From: Sulfopaludibacter sp035606355
GTDB lineage: Bacteria; Acidobacteriota; Terriglobia; Bryobacterales; Bryobacteraceae
Assembly: GCA_035606355.1 (NCBI GenBank)
Contig: DATNFO010000041.1
Coordinates: 372,001 to 436,000 of the forward strand
Length of the DNA: 64,000 nucleotides
Reading direction: 5' to 3'
Position 1 is the stretch's first letter. Each line of letters begins with the position of its first letter. A program made the position numbers and the translations under genes. Below the pieces are notes generated by a model. The model had not been told where the DNA came from. It did not search any database and saw only the letters and a list, made by a program, of their open reading frames with translations. Positions 1 through 8,350 of the stretch are shown here, one piece after another.

Positions 1-506
1 TCATCCACCGATGCCAGATACTGCTTGGCGAGAACCTGGGCGGTGGCGGGAGAATCCTTCGACAAATCAAACAGCCATCCCCGAAAAACGAAAACGCCGT
101 TGGAAATTCCCGAATATCCGAAGGCCAGGTAATTCGCATTCACGGGAGGCCCGGACCAGTCGGTCATCCAGCGGCCTCCACCGTTTGCCGGCCGCGCAAT
201 CTCGCCCGGCCTGCCGCGCGTGGGAGCAGGAGCGGGCGGCGCGGCCATCAAGTCGGATGGCTGGTTCGGAACATTTAGCGGATAGGATGTTTTTGGCGCT
301 ACTTTGACGTAGCCGGAGCCCTGAATATCATCGGTCAGCGTTTGATTGAATGCCGCCATGAAGCGCTGCGCGTCGCCGGAGCCTTTCAGGTTGGGCAGCG
401 CGATCGTGGGTTTTTGCCCGCCGATAATATTGAGGGAAATGTCCTGCGCCAGCAGCACGGCAACTGCGCCGGTCACCGCTAACGAAATCCAAAGATACCG
501 TTTCAT
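1..506 (-). CDS. tolB: TolB, N-terminal part (cut by window edge)
   Basis: Translated on the minus strand from the ATG at 506, this begins with a signal-peptide-like segment (MKRYLWISLAVTGAVAVLLA), then the ISLNIIGG strand and the ALPNLKGSG motif typical of the TolB amino-terminal domain. The remainder, including the beta-propeller, lies beyond position 1. A proline/alanine/glycine-rich insertion sits near residues 80-105. TolB is the periplasmic part of the Tol-Pal system, which supports outer-membrane constriction and integrity. The start codon directly abuts the stop of the upstream tolA/TonB-like gene (stop 507-509), so the two are co-translated in a tolQ-tolR-tolA-tolB order. Family assignment rests on the N-terminus and on gene order. 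Confidence 0.88.
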   Translation of the reverse strand, partial: MKRYLWISLAVTGAVAVLLAQDISLNIIGGQKPTIALPNLKGSGDAQRFMAAFNQTLTDDIQGSGYVKVAPKTSYPLNVPNQPSDLMAAPPAPAPTRGRPGEIARPANGGGRWMTDWSGPPVNANYLAFGYSGISNGVFVFRGWLFDLSKDSPATAQVLAKQYLASVD

Positions 507-1316
507 CTAACGCCTCAATTCGAAACGCAATTCCACATCGGCCGAATCTCGCGTAAACCCGTTTGGCAACGGCGGGAACGGCGACGCATTTAAGACGGCC
601 CGCTGCGCCGAAAGGTCTAACGCCAGATTCCCGCTCGATTGCTTCACACGAACGGAATTCTGCGGCACGCTGCCATCGCGCCGGATGGTGAATGTAACAG
701 CGACGATCGGTGCCGTGGATAAGCGTGCGTCGACGTCGCCGGTACTCCAGTTGTTGGCTACTTTTCGCTGTACCTGCATCGCATAGTCGCCGAACTGCGT
801 TCCGAAGGGTGAGTTGTTGCCGATACCGATGCCGCCTGCTCCCGGCTTGGCGAACATCGGCGAACTCAGAGCCTGCCCGGCATTCGAATATACCTGGTTC
901 GGCTTGTACTGCTGCTGTTCGCGGAACTTGTTGCGCGCCGAAAAATCGGGGTCGGGGCGGTTCAACGTATCCTTCGTCAGGCTCTTCAGCGCGATGGCAT
1001 CTTTGGGCGGCGGCTTTACGGCTTTCGGTTCCGGCCTGGCTTTCGGGGGAGGCGTCGGCACATTCGATTCCGTCTCATTAGCAACGGGGTTTTTCGGGGC
1101 GGCGCGCTCGGGCAGCGGAATCGTCGATACGGGACTCACTTCCACCGATCCCATCGCCCCGCCATGCGGATCTCCGAACGTCGGCCCCTTATGCATCGGA
1201 GCGACGATGGAGTATGCCACAAACGCGCCGACCAGCGCTCCGTGCATGGCGAGCGAACCGAACAGCGATCCCTTCAGGGGCTCGGGCTGATCCAGGATGT
1301 CGGTGTGGCCAGGCAT
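507..1316 (-). CDS. TolA/TonB-family energy transducer
   Basis: 269 aa. A short cytoplasmic segment is followed by one membrane anchor near residues 17-43. A proline-rich periplasmic spacer (PTPPPKARPEPK, about 90-105) comes next, and the C-terminal domain (about 180-269) has the TonB/TolA pattern: mutant-like repeat strands 'VAVTFTIRRDGSVP', a central LDLSAQRAVLNASPFPPLP segment and a closing ELRFELRR strand. It sits between tolR and tolB, so it most likely takes the TolA role of linking the inner-membrane motor to the outer membrane. Its stop codon touches the tolB start, and its start overlaps the end of tolR by one base. The family is clear; whether it is TolA or TonB rests on neighbours. 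Confidence 0.85.
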   Translation of the reverse strand: MPGHTDILDQPEPLKGSLFGSLAMHGALVGAFVAYSIVAPMHKGPTFGDPHGGAMGSVEVSPVSTIPLPERAAPKNPVANETESNVPTPPPKARPEPKAVKPPPKDAIALKSLTKDTLNRPDPDFSARNKFREQQQYKPNQVYSNAGQALSSPMFAKPGAGGIGIGNNSPFGTQFGDYAMQVQRKVANNWSTGDVDARLSTAPIVAVTFTIRRDGSVPQNSVRVKQSSGNLALDLSAQRAVLNASPFPPLPNGFTRDSADVELRFELRR

Positions 1317-1759
1317 CAGCGGCTCCGCTTCGCGGTGTCCTCGGGCTGCGTCACCATATTCACTACGAAGTGACCTTCACCCAATTCGGCGGTCACCTGC
1401 GCGATCGGATCCCAGATGGTTTCCTTGTCGGCGCGCACGTACACCCCTTTGGCCGTTGGAAACTTCTGGTGAATGACGGCCGACATTTCGTTGATGTTGA
1501 CGGGCTGGCCGTTCAGCGTGATGGTTCCGTCCTTCGTAATGGTAATGACCGGCAGGGTTTCGGCGGTATCCTTGACGCCGCGCACATGCGGCACATCCAC
1601 CTGAATGCCGAATTCCATGACGTGCGCCGTCAACATGAAGATGATGAGCAGCACCAGCACGACATCGACGAATGGCGTTACGTTGATCTCCGAGAGCGCG
1701 CCGACGTTGCCGCGCCGCCGCGATGTGAATCCGCCGTTGCCGCCCGTTCCGATCGCCAT
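1316..1759 (-). CDS. tolR: TolR/ExbD-family proton-channel subunit
   Basis: 147 aa. After a basic/glycine-rich start it has the ExbD/TolR signature 'LSEINVTPFVDVVLVLLIIF' at about residues 22-41. This is one membrane helix carrying the conserved Asp that takes part in proton conduction, followed by a periplasmic domain ending ELGEGHFVVNMVTQPED. It forms the motor with TolQ and transmits proton-motive force to TolA. It lies 3 bp downstream of tolQ and overlaps the tolA-like gene by one base, so the genes form a tight operon. Length and topology fit the family. Confidence 0.92.
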   Translation of the reverse strand: MAIGTGGNGGFTSRRRGNVGALSEINVTPFVDVVLVLLIIFMLTAHVMEFGIQVDVPHVRGVKDTAETLPVITITKDGTITLNGQPVNINEMSAVIHQKFPTAKGVYVRADKETIWDPIAQVTAELGEGHFVVNMVTQPEDTAKRSR

Positions 1760-1762
1760 GGC

Positions 1763-2449
1763 TCAATCCCCGAAACTGCGCTCGGAAAGGTTCAGGAACT
1801 CGAGCGCGAAGTCATCCATGCGCGCGGCCAGCTCGCGGATCTTGTGGCCGAAGTGGTTGTAGAAAATCGCTGCCGGAATGGCCGCAATCAAACCGACGGC
1901 GGTGGCCAGCAGCGCTTCGGAAATGCCGGGGCCGATCGCCGTGAGGCTGGTGGCGCCCTGGCTGCCCAACCCTTCAAACGCTTTGATGATGCCCGCGACG
2001 GTGCCGAGCAAGCCGATGAACGGGCAAACGCTCGCCGTGGTGGCGAGCCAGTTCATGTTCCGCTCCAGTTTGGCGGTCTCTTCGCTGATTCCGAGTTGCA
2101 GCGTACGCTCCAGCGCAGGCCGATTGGAAAGCGCGCCGGCTTTCTTCACCTGCCGCTCCACCTCTTCGTAGCCGAAATCGAAAACGGCGACGAGGGGCGA
2201 GGGGCGGAACTGTTCGCTTGCCACCATCACCGCCTCCAGCCCGGTGGCTTTGCGAAATGCGCGCAGGAACCGGCGGTTGCTTTGCGATGCGCCGCGGAAC
2301 GTCTGCCACTTGGAAAAAATGACGGTCCACGAAAAGATGGAAAACAGAACCAGGACGATCAGAACGCCGATCTCGAAGGGACCGAGCGATTCGACCATCT
2401 GTACGAGGTTGGCTTGGAAAAGAAGGGCGACGGGAGTGGCGAAGGTCAA
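1763..2449 (-). CDS. tolQ: TolQ/ExbB/MotA-family proton-channel subunit
   Basis: 228 aa with three membrane segments (about 24-44, 134-160 and 172-195) and the conserved loop motif 'ATTASVCPFIGLLGTVAGI' typical of TolQ/ExbB. The start is TTG, chosen because AGGAG lies 5 nt upstream on the minus strand and no ATG fits. With TolR it forms the proton-driven stator of the Tol system. It is the first gene of the tolQRAB operon and is divergent from recN; the 81-bp gap between them must hold both promoters. Confidence 0.92.
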   Translation of the reverse strand: MTFATPVALLFQANLVQMVESLGPFEIGVLIVLVLFSIFSWTVIFSKWQTFRGASQSNRRFLRAFRKATGLEAVMVASEQFRPSPLVAVFDFGYEEVERQVKKAGALSNRPALERTLQLGISEETAKLERNMNWLATTASVCPFIGLLGTVAGIIKAFEGLGSQGATSLTAIGPGISEALLATAVGLIAAIPAAIFYNHFGHKIRELAARMDDFALEFLNLSERSFGD

Positions 2450-2516
2450 TTCGGCTCCTAAAATTCAATCTAGCATAGAGACGGCCAAAGACCATGAAAA
2501 GACGAAGGCGCGACGT

Positions 2517-2522
2517 TATAAT
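2517..2522 (+). promoter_or_regulatory. -10 hexamer of recN (leaderless-type)
   Basis: A perfect TATAAT ends 8 nt before the recN ATG at 2531. This places the expected transcription start at or very near the A of the start codon, and no Shine-Dalgarno sequence lies between. No good -35 is visible at 17 nt upstream. Leaderless translation is inferred, not shown. Confidence 0.6.
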
Positions 2523-2530
2523 CGCCTCAG

Positions 2531-4216
2531 ATGCTCACCGAACTGGTGGTGGAGAACTATGCGGTGGTCGAGCGCCTGCGGGCCCACTTCCATTCCGGCT
2601 TAAATCTGCTGACGGGCGAGACCGGAAGCGGCAAGTCCATTGTGGTGGACGCGCTCGGACTTTTGCTGGGGGGACGCGCCTCCGCCGATATGATCCGCAC
2701 GGGTGAGCAGCGTGCCCGAATCGCTGGAATTTTCGAGCTTTGCGACCAGGCCGGCGCGCGCCGCGTTCTGGAAAGCGCCGGCCTCGAAGCCGAGGATGGC
2801 GAGTTGCTCGTGGAGCGCGAAATCGCGGCCAGCGGAAAGTCGCGGGCTTTCGTCGGCAGCCGGCCGGTTTCGGTATCTCTCCTGAAAGACCTCGCGCCTT
2901 TTCTCGCCGACATTCACGGACAACACGATCAGCAGCTTTTGTTTTCGGCCGAAGCGCAGCGCGACATGCTCGACGCGTTCGCCGGGAATGGCGAACTGCT
3001 GGTGAAGATGGCGGGCATCTATACGGCGTGGCGCGAGGCCGATGCGGAGCTCGAAGACATAGAGCGCGGCGAACAGGAAAAGCTACGCATGTTGGACCTG
3101 TGGCAGTTCCAGCGCAAGGAGATTGAAGCCGCCGAGCTCGCGGACGGTGAAGAAGCCGCTCTCGAGAACGAGCGCAAGGTGCTGCAGAACGTGCAGAAGC
3201 TGGAAGAGGCGGCGTCTACCGCGTACACGGCGGTCTATGGCGGCGAGGAGTCCGCTGTCTCGCTGGTGCGGCTGGCAACTAAGCGCCTCGACGAGTTGTG
3301 CCGGATCGATGCGTCGCTCGAACCTTTGCGCGAGCACCTGAAGGCTGCCGACATCGGATTGCAGGAAGTCTCATACGGCCTTCGCGATTATCTGGGCCGC
3401 CTGGAAGCCAATCCGGATCGTCTCGAAGAGATTGAGCTTCGTCTCGCTGCCATCGACCGTTTGAAGCGGAAGTACGGCCAGTCGATCGCGGGGATTCTCG
3501 AGTTTCTGGAAGACGTGCGGCGGCAGATCGAGGGCGTGGAGCACGCGGGCGAGCGCATGGAGCAGCTTCGCAAAGAGCAGCAGCGTCTCGCCGCCGAATT
3601 TGCCCAGCTTGCCGGCGATCTTACGGCGAAGCGTACGGCGGCCGCGCGCCGCCTGGAGAAGAAGGTGGAAGCGGAGCTGGCACAGCTCGCCATGGACCGC
3701 ACGGTGTTCCAAATCTCCGTCAATGCCGCGGCCTGGTCCGAAGCGGGCGCAGATCGGATCGACTTCCTGGTCTCGCCGAACCTTGGCGAGGAACCGCGGC
3801 CGCTCGAAAAAGTTGCTTCGGGCGGCGAAATCTCTCGCATCGCGTTGGCCCTGAAGACCTGCCTCGCCGAAGGAAGTCCGTCGCGCAAGAACGGCAGCAT
3901 TCGCACGCTGGTTTTCGATGAGGTGGATGCCGGGGTGGGCGGCCGGGCAGCCGAAGGAGTGGGCAGGCGATTGAAAAAACTCGCTGCCGCGAACCAGGTG
4001 CTCTGTGTCACGCACCTTCCGCAAATCGCATCCTTCGCCGACCATCATTACCGCGTGGAGAAGCATGAGAAGGACGGCCGCACCGCCGCCGCGATGGAAG
4101 AACTGGACGCCGAGGGCCGCAAGCGCGAGGTCGGGCGCATGCTCTCGGGCGAGCGCCTCACGCCCGAAGCGCTAAAGAACGCCGAACGTCTTATCAAAAC
4201 GAGCACGGCGCTATAA
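2531..4216 (+). CDS. recN: DNA repair protein RecN
   Basis: 561 aa, the usual RecN length. The SMC-like ATPase has Walker A GETGSGKS at residues 29-36 near the N-terminus, and the C-terminal ABC signature/Walker B region (LVFDEVDAGVGG, about 460-471) is followed by THLPQIASFADHHYRVEK. The intervening 150-380 region is rich in Glu/Arg/Leu heptads and should form the coiled coil. RecN organises broken DNA ends in recombinational double-strand-break repair. It stands alone, divergent from tolQ. Its promoter looks leaderless. With Ku/LigD at 35-38.7 kb, the window holds parts of two double-strand-break pathways. Confidence 0.95.
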   Translation: MLTELVVENYAVVERLRAHFHSGLNLLTGETGSGKSIVVDALGLLLGGRASADMIRTGEQRARIAGIFELCDQAGARRVLESAGLEAEDGELLVEREIAASGKSRAFVGSRPVSVSLLKDLAPFLADIHGQHDQQLLFSAEAQRDMLDAFAGNGELLVKMAGIYTAWREADAELEDIERGEQEKLRMLDLWQFQRKEIEAAELADGEEAALENERKVLQNVQKLEEAASTAYTAVYGGEESAVSLVRLATKRLDELCRIDASLEPLREHLKAADIGLQEVSYGLRDYLGRLEANPDRLEEIELRLAAIDRLKRKYGQSIAGILEFLEDVRRQIEGVEHAGERMEQLRKEQQRLAAEFAQLAGDLTAKRTAAARRLEKKVEAELAQLAMDRTVFQISVNAAAWSEAGADRIDFLVSPNLGEEPRPLEKVASGGEISRIALALKTCLAEGSPSRKNGSIRTLVFDEVDAGVGGRAAEGVGRRLKKLAAANQVLCVTHLPQIASFADHHYRVEKHEKDGRTAAAMEELDAEGRKREVGRMLSGERLTPEALKNAERLIKTSTAL

Positions 4217-4274
4217 TTCGGGACGCATGAGCGCCGGCTGCTTTTCTGGTCGCGATCCATTCGCCTTTCGATAG

Positions 4275-4638
4275 ACCTTTTACCGCTCCCTTACGGTCAC
4301 GGCTCCGTTAGCAGAATCAACTACATACGGAGCCGTGACCGTGAGGGAGCGCAATAGGTGCCGGGGATGTGCCGGCGGTGTGGATGCGTTCGTTAGGAGA
4401 TTCAAGTACATACGGAGCCGTGACCGTGAGGGAGCGCAATAGGTGCCAGGGATGTGCCGGCGGTGTGGATGCGTTCGTTAGGAGATTCAAGTACATACGG
4501 AGCCGTGACCGTGAGGGAGCGGTAAAAGGTGCCGGGGATTCGCGTGCGTTTGAATGCGGCAATAAGGCAATTTGATATTTTTTCACAGGGAGCGGCAAAA
4601 GGTGCCGGGGATACGAGTGCGTTTGAATCCGGCAAAAA
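4275..4638. repeat. 85-bp tandem repeat block bounded by 34-bp inverted repeats
   Basis: This 427-bp gap between recN and the GSP-synthase gene has no gene. Two near-identical 85-bp units (4322-4406 and 4407-4491) differ by about one base, and a third copy starts at 4492 but diverges after about 30 bp. The sequence at 4275-4308 is the reverse complement of 4497-4530 with a single mismatch, so the block could fold as one large hairpin. A further related direct repeat (AAAAGGTGCCGGGGAT core followed by GTGCGTTTGAATCCGGC-like sequence) occurs at about 4523-4563 and 4598-4638. The structure resembles a REP/MITE-like intergenic element. The open frames inside it are repeat artefacts. Confidence 0.85.
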
Positions 4639-4643
4639 ACCGC

Positions 4644-5795
4644 TCAGCCGAATAGATGCGGGACGAATTCGCTGACGTTTCCGAGGATGAGCGATTCGGC
4701 TTCCCGGATGCCCATTCCAGCGGCTCCCTCCTCGTGGCCGATCATCCAGCTTCCGACGATCGCGCGGCGGCCGTCGAATACCGGAAGATCGACGTATCGC
4801 TGGTAGACGAAGCCTTCTTCACCGTATTCGCCGCCCGTTTCCACCGATTTCCCCGCTGCACAGATCTTCACGTTGTGACCCTCGCGTCCCCATTTCGGCT
4901 TGGCGACATAGTCTGTCAGCCGTAGCGCACCGGGATCGTCGATGTGGGCCTCGAGCAGATTCGGATGTCCGGGAAATTTGTCCCAAAGCACCGCGAGAAT
5001 GGCCTTGTTCGAGAGCATCATCTTCCAGGCGGGCTCGATCCATGTGGTGTCGCTTTGGCCGAGATACTGAGCGCCTTCCTCGTTGGCCAGCCACTCCCAG
5101 GGATACAGCTTGAACACGGTCGCTAGCGGCGTGTTGGACGAATCCACGAAGGTGTTCTTTGCGTGGTCCCATCCCAGTTCATCGATGGGAAACGCGCTGG
5201 TCGTAAAGCCGGCCTGCTGCGCCGTGTCCTGGAGGTATGCGACGGTGTAGCCGTCCTCGACATCGTCCGTCGACGTGAAGTGAATGTGTGTGCCGCGCAG
5301 GTACGGGCGAAACTCCTTCCACAGCGCGATCAACCTTTCGTGAATGGAATTGAACTGATCGCGTTTCGGAAAAACGTCCTGCAGCCAATACCACTGCACG
5401 ACAGCGGCCTCCAAAAGCGATGTCGGTGTGTCGGCGTTATACTCCAGGAGTTTCGGCGGATTCCGGCCGTCGTAGACCAGATCGAAGCGTCCGTATAAGG
5501 ATGGCGGCTCCTTCTCCCAGCTCTCCTCGATCAGCGGTATAGCGCGTTCGGGAATGCCGAATTGCGCATACATTTTCTCGTCGATCACGCGCTGTCCGGC
5601 TTCGATGCACATGCGGTCGAGTTCGTTGGTGGCGGCTTCCAATTCGTCAACTTCCCTGGCCGTGAACTCGTAAAACGCGGACTCGTTCCAGTACGGTGCG
5701 GCCTCGAGGCCCTCTCGTGCGCCGTGCCACAGCAGGCCTTGCGATTCCACAATCTGCTGCCAATTCGGGCGTGGAGTTATGGTGCGCCGCTGCAT
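4644..5795 (-). CDS. Glutathionylspermidine synthase-like ATP-grasp ligase (YgiC/YjfC type)
   Basis: 383 aa, matching the length of the ATP-grasp GSP_synth family (E. coli YgiC/YjfC). Family features visible are PSLYGRFDLVYDGRNPPKLLEY-like text around residue 100, the NADTPTSLLE motif (about 120-129), KPKWGREGHNV (about 298-308, nucleotide loop) and the late YQRYVDLPVFDGR segment. It lacks the amidase domain of bifunctional GspSA. The family forms amide bonds between a carboxylate and an amine; the real substrate of YgiC-like members is not established. Its ATG overlaps the TAA of the upstream lipoprotein by one base (TAATG), showing translational coupling. Confidence 0.85.
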   Translation of the reverse strand: MQRRTITPRPNWQQIVESQGLLWHGAREGLEAAPYWNESAFYEFTAREVDELEAATNELDRMCIEAGQRVIDEKMYAQFGIPERAIPLIEESWEKEPPSLYGRFDLVYDGRNPPKLLEYNADTPTSLLEAAVVQWYWLQDVFPKRDQFNSIHERLIALWKEFRPYLRGTHIHFTSTDDVEDGYTVAYLQDTAQQAGFTTSAFPIDELGWDHAKNTFVDSSNTPLATVFKLYPWEWLANEEGAQYLGQSDTTWIEPAWKMMLSNKAILAVLWDKFPGHPNLLEAHIDDPGALRLTDYVAKPKWGREGHNVKICAAGKSVETGGEYGEEGFVYQRYVDLPVFDGRRAIVGSWMIGHEEGAAGMGIREAESLILGNVSEFVPHLFG

Positions 5796-6160
5796 TATTC
5801 GCCGCCTCCGCCGCCGTGAGCGGAGGAGCCGAAAATACCGCGGCTAACGCCGCTCCCGGTCGACCTCGCACCGGAAGGATCGGACGTACCGGGCGCCGTC
5901 CATTCGGAGGAAGGGACCGTTGTCACGGATCCGCCGCGCCGGACAAAACTGTTGTAGCCGTTGTAATACCACGAGTAGCCTCCCGGGTAGGAGTGCGAAT
6001 ACCAGCGGCCGCCATAGTAGTACCCGTTATGATTGACGGCATCCTGGCACGCGGCTTCGTTGAACGTCTGCGGCGCGCACGGATCGTATGCCTTTCGCCC
6101 GCAGCCCGACATCGCCAGGCCGGCCACCAACGCGATTTCGATTTTGCCGCTACGCTTCAC
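5795..6160 (-). CDS. YgiB-like small lipoprotein
   Basis: 121 aa. It has a basic N-terminus, a hydrophobic stretch and a lipobox-like 'LAMSGC' ending at Cys20, so it is probably a lipoprotein. The mature part has a CQDAVNHNGYYYGGRW-type tyrosine/glycine segment and a C-terminus (VSRGIFGSSAHGGGGGE) resembling the VTRGGFG... end of E. coli YgiB (DUF1190). In enterics ygiB and ygiC are adjacent, and here it is directly coupled to the YgiC-like ligase, which supports the assignment. The function is unknown; a role in modifying an envelope component is only inference. Confidence 0.6.
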   Translation of the reverse strand: MKRSGKIEIALVAGLAMSGCGRKAYDPCAPQTFNEAACQDAVNHNGYYYGGRWYSHSYPGGYSWYYNGYNSFVRRGGSVTTVPSSEWTAPGTSDPSGARSTGSGVSRGIFGSSAHGGGGGE

Positions 6161-6166
6161 TTGTCT

Positions 6167-8350
6167 TCACTCATGTTTCCGCAGTTCAGCATCGATCTTT
6201 GCCAGTTCGCCGGACGCATCCTTTACGCCGGCCTGCGCATCCACGGAATCCGGATCGCGCGCGACGCAATCCCGGTACGCTACAACCGCCCGCGCTTCCC
6301 ATTCTCGCGCCTTGCGCAGACTTCCGGCCTGATGCAAGGCGAAACCCATTGTCGCGTAAGCCGACGCCGTATCCTCCGCCCCCTGGACATTCTGCGGATC
6401 GGCGGCCTTCATCTCCTCGGCGATTTCGACGTAGCGGCGGCAATGCGCCTCGCCCGCCGATGCCTGCCCGGCGCGCGCCAACGCCTCGCAGAGATTCCCC
6501 TCGGCCGCGAAGAGATTGCGTTGCAAATCGACATTTCGCCGGTCGCGAGCCAGCAGCGCCTGAAACGCCCCCAGCGCCTTCTGATGCTCAGCCGCGGATT
6601 CCAACCATCGCTGCTGTGTAGTCAACGCATAACCGACATACTCGTGCGAAAGCGCCACCACTCGCTGCGCGCGGACGCTCTGCGGGTCCGCCGTCAAAAG
6701 CGCTTCCCGCAACTGGAGAGCGCGGCGGCTCGCCTCGACTGCACGCTCTCCATCGTCACGCCTCCGATAGATGTCGCTCATGAGGGCATACGTGGTCGCG
6801 TAGCTGTATCGCAGATCGGCCGGCCGCACGGCTTCGGGCAATTCCTCGATGGTCCGCAACCTCTCCTTACATAAGGAGAGCGCGTCATCCCACCGCCCCT
6901 GCTGCAGCATCACGCTCTCGACGAGCCCCAGCGCCTCGACATAATCCTTCCGCCGCCCTGCGTCGCTGCGGCCGGCGAGGAACAATCGCCGCCGAATCTC
7001 CAGCGCCTTGCCGTAACTCGCCGCCGCGCGCTCCAGCGCCGATGCTCCACCCAAATGAGGTCCGCGCTGCCCGTCGAGAATTCCGCCTACCCGCGCGTAA
7101 GCCGTCGCAAGATCGCGCTGTACTGCGGGGTCGCTCGAATTCTCCCCGGCCAGTCCGTCCAGGTACTGCAACGCCCGCTGAATCAGCAGAGCGCGCGCCT
7201 GCGTGGCCCCCGGCAGATTCGCGATGGAATCATGGAATTCAAACAACAGCGATTCGCTCAAACGGCGCAGCTCCTCATACCGCTGCTGCGCCCTCCTGGC
7301 GTACCACACCGTTCCACCGGCGCCCGCCGCGACCACCAGGGCGAACACTAGCGCGGCCGCCACCGCGAAGCGATTCCGCCGCACGAATTTCGCCGCACGA
7401 TAAGCCACCGACGGCCGCCGGGCCTGCACGGGACGCCCTTCCATATACCGGCGCACATCGGCCGCAAAGGCATCGACAGTGCCGTATCGCCGCGCGGGGT
7501 TCTTCTCTCGCGCCTTCTCCACGACCATCTGCAAATCGCCGGGAACGCTACCGTGGAGCAAGCGATTGAGCAGTACCCCCAAGGAATAAACATCCGTCGC
7601 CGTGGTCACCGGGAGCCCGGCAACTTGCTCCGGACTTGCATAGCTCGGCGTCAGCATACGTTCGAATGGCGCCGTCGAGTCCGCCTCCTGCGGAGCCTCG
7701 GACAGCACTTTGGCGATTCCAAAATCGAGAAGCCGAGGCTCGCCGGCTCCATCCACGAGAATATTGCCCGGCTTCAAATCGCGATGCACCACCAGGTTTT
7801 GATGCGCGAACTGCACGGCCGCACAGACCTTGAGGAAGAGCCGCAGCGTCCCGGGCAGGGGCGGCCGGCGCTCATCCACCCAGCGATCGATGGGCACGCC
7901 TTCGACGTACTCCATCACGAGGTACGGGCGGCCGTCCTCGAGCGACCCTCCATCCAACAGCCGGGCGATACAGGGATGCTCAAGGGTTGCGAGAATCTGA
8001 CGCTCGGTACGGAAGCGCCGCTCCAGGCCGCCGCTCCGAAATCGCTGAATCACCTTGATCGCGACCAATTTCCGGAACTGATTGTCGGCGCGCGCCGCAA
8101 GGTACACGTCCCCCATCCCGCCCGAACCCAGCAGGCGCTCGACCCGGTACGGTCCGATGCTGCGCGGCTGCTCTACCACCGGTTCGAACACAGCGATCCG
8201 GTCCTCATGAGCGAGCAACGAATCCACTTCACTGCGAAGGTGCGGCTCACCGGCACAAAGCTGGTCCAGCAGGGCGCGACGGCGCGGACCGTCTACTTCC
8301 TCGACGGCTTCCAGAATGCCCTTAATTCGCTGCCAGTCGCCGGAGTTCAT
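6167..8350 (-). CDS. Membrane Ser/Thr protein kinase with TPR-like sensor region
   Basis: 727 aa. An N-terminal acidobacterial kinase leader (1-65) precedes a Hanks-type kinase domain: glycine loop GSGGMG 75-80, catalytic VAIK Lys99, HRD 189-191, DFG 209-211 and SPEQ/DVYSLGVLL further on. A single membrane segment lies at about 330-355. The C-terminal 370 residues are Ala/Arg/Glu-rich helical repeats of TPR type, probably outside the membrane. All catalytic residues are present. The gene starts 29 bp inside the end of the upstream ECF sigma gene, a layout common in Solibacter-like genomes. It is followed by the YgiB/YgiC-like pair 6 bp away, so those may be part of its output operon. Confidence 0.93.
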   Translation of the reverse strand: MNSGDWQRIKGILEAVEEVDGPRRRALLDQLCAGEPHLRSEVDSLLAHEDRIAVFEPVVEQPRSIGPYRVERLLGSGGMGDVYLAARADNQFRKLVAIKVIQRFRSGGLERRFRTERQILATLEHPCIARLLDGGSLEDGRPYLVMEYVEGVPIDRWVDERRPPLPGTLRLFLKVCAAVQFAHQNLVVHRDLKPGNILVDGAGEPRLLDFGIAKVLSEAPQEADSTAPFERMLTPSYASPEQVAGLPVTTATDVYSLGVLLNRLLHGSVPGDLQMVVEKAREKNPARRYGTVDAFAADVRRYMEGRPVQARRPSVAYRAAKFVRRNRFAVAAALVFALVVAAGAGGTVWYARRAQQRYEELRRLSESLLFEFHDSIANLPGATQARALLIQRALQYLDGLAGENSSDPAVQRDLATAYARVGGILDGQRGPHLGGASALERAAASYGKALEIRRRLFLAGRSDAGRRKDYVEALGLVESVMLQQGRWDDALSLCKERLRTIEELPEAVRPADLRYSYATTYALMSDIYRRRDDGERAVEASRRALQLREALLTADPQSVRAQRVVALSHEYVGYALTTQQRWLESAAEHQKALGAFQALLARDRRNVDLQRNLFAAEGNLCEALARAGQASAGEAHCRRYVEIAEEMKAADPQNVQGAEDTASAYATMGFALHQAGSLRKAREWEARAVVAYRDCVARDPDSVDAQAGVKDASGELAKIDAELRKHE

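Noticed and set aside
11..307. Plus-strand 98-codon frame at the window start
   Set aside because: The minus strand gives a clear TolB N-terminus in an intact tol operon.
4322..4491. CRISPR array
   Set aside because: Units are 85-bp contiguous tandem copies without spacers, and no cas genes are present.
4317..4635. Overlapping open frames inside the tandem-repeat block, in both directions
   Set aside because: They are translations of the 85-bp repeat itself; no start signals and no non-repeat sequence.
5696..6874. Long plus-strand frame spanning the lipoprotein and kinase genes
   Set aside because: It runs against three well-supported minus-strand genes and has no recognisable motif.
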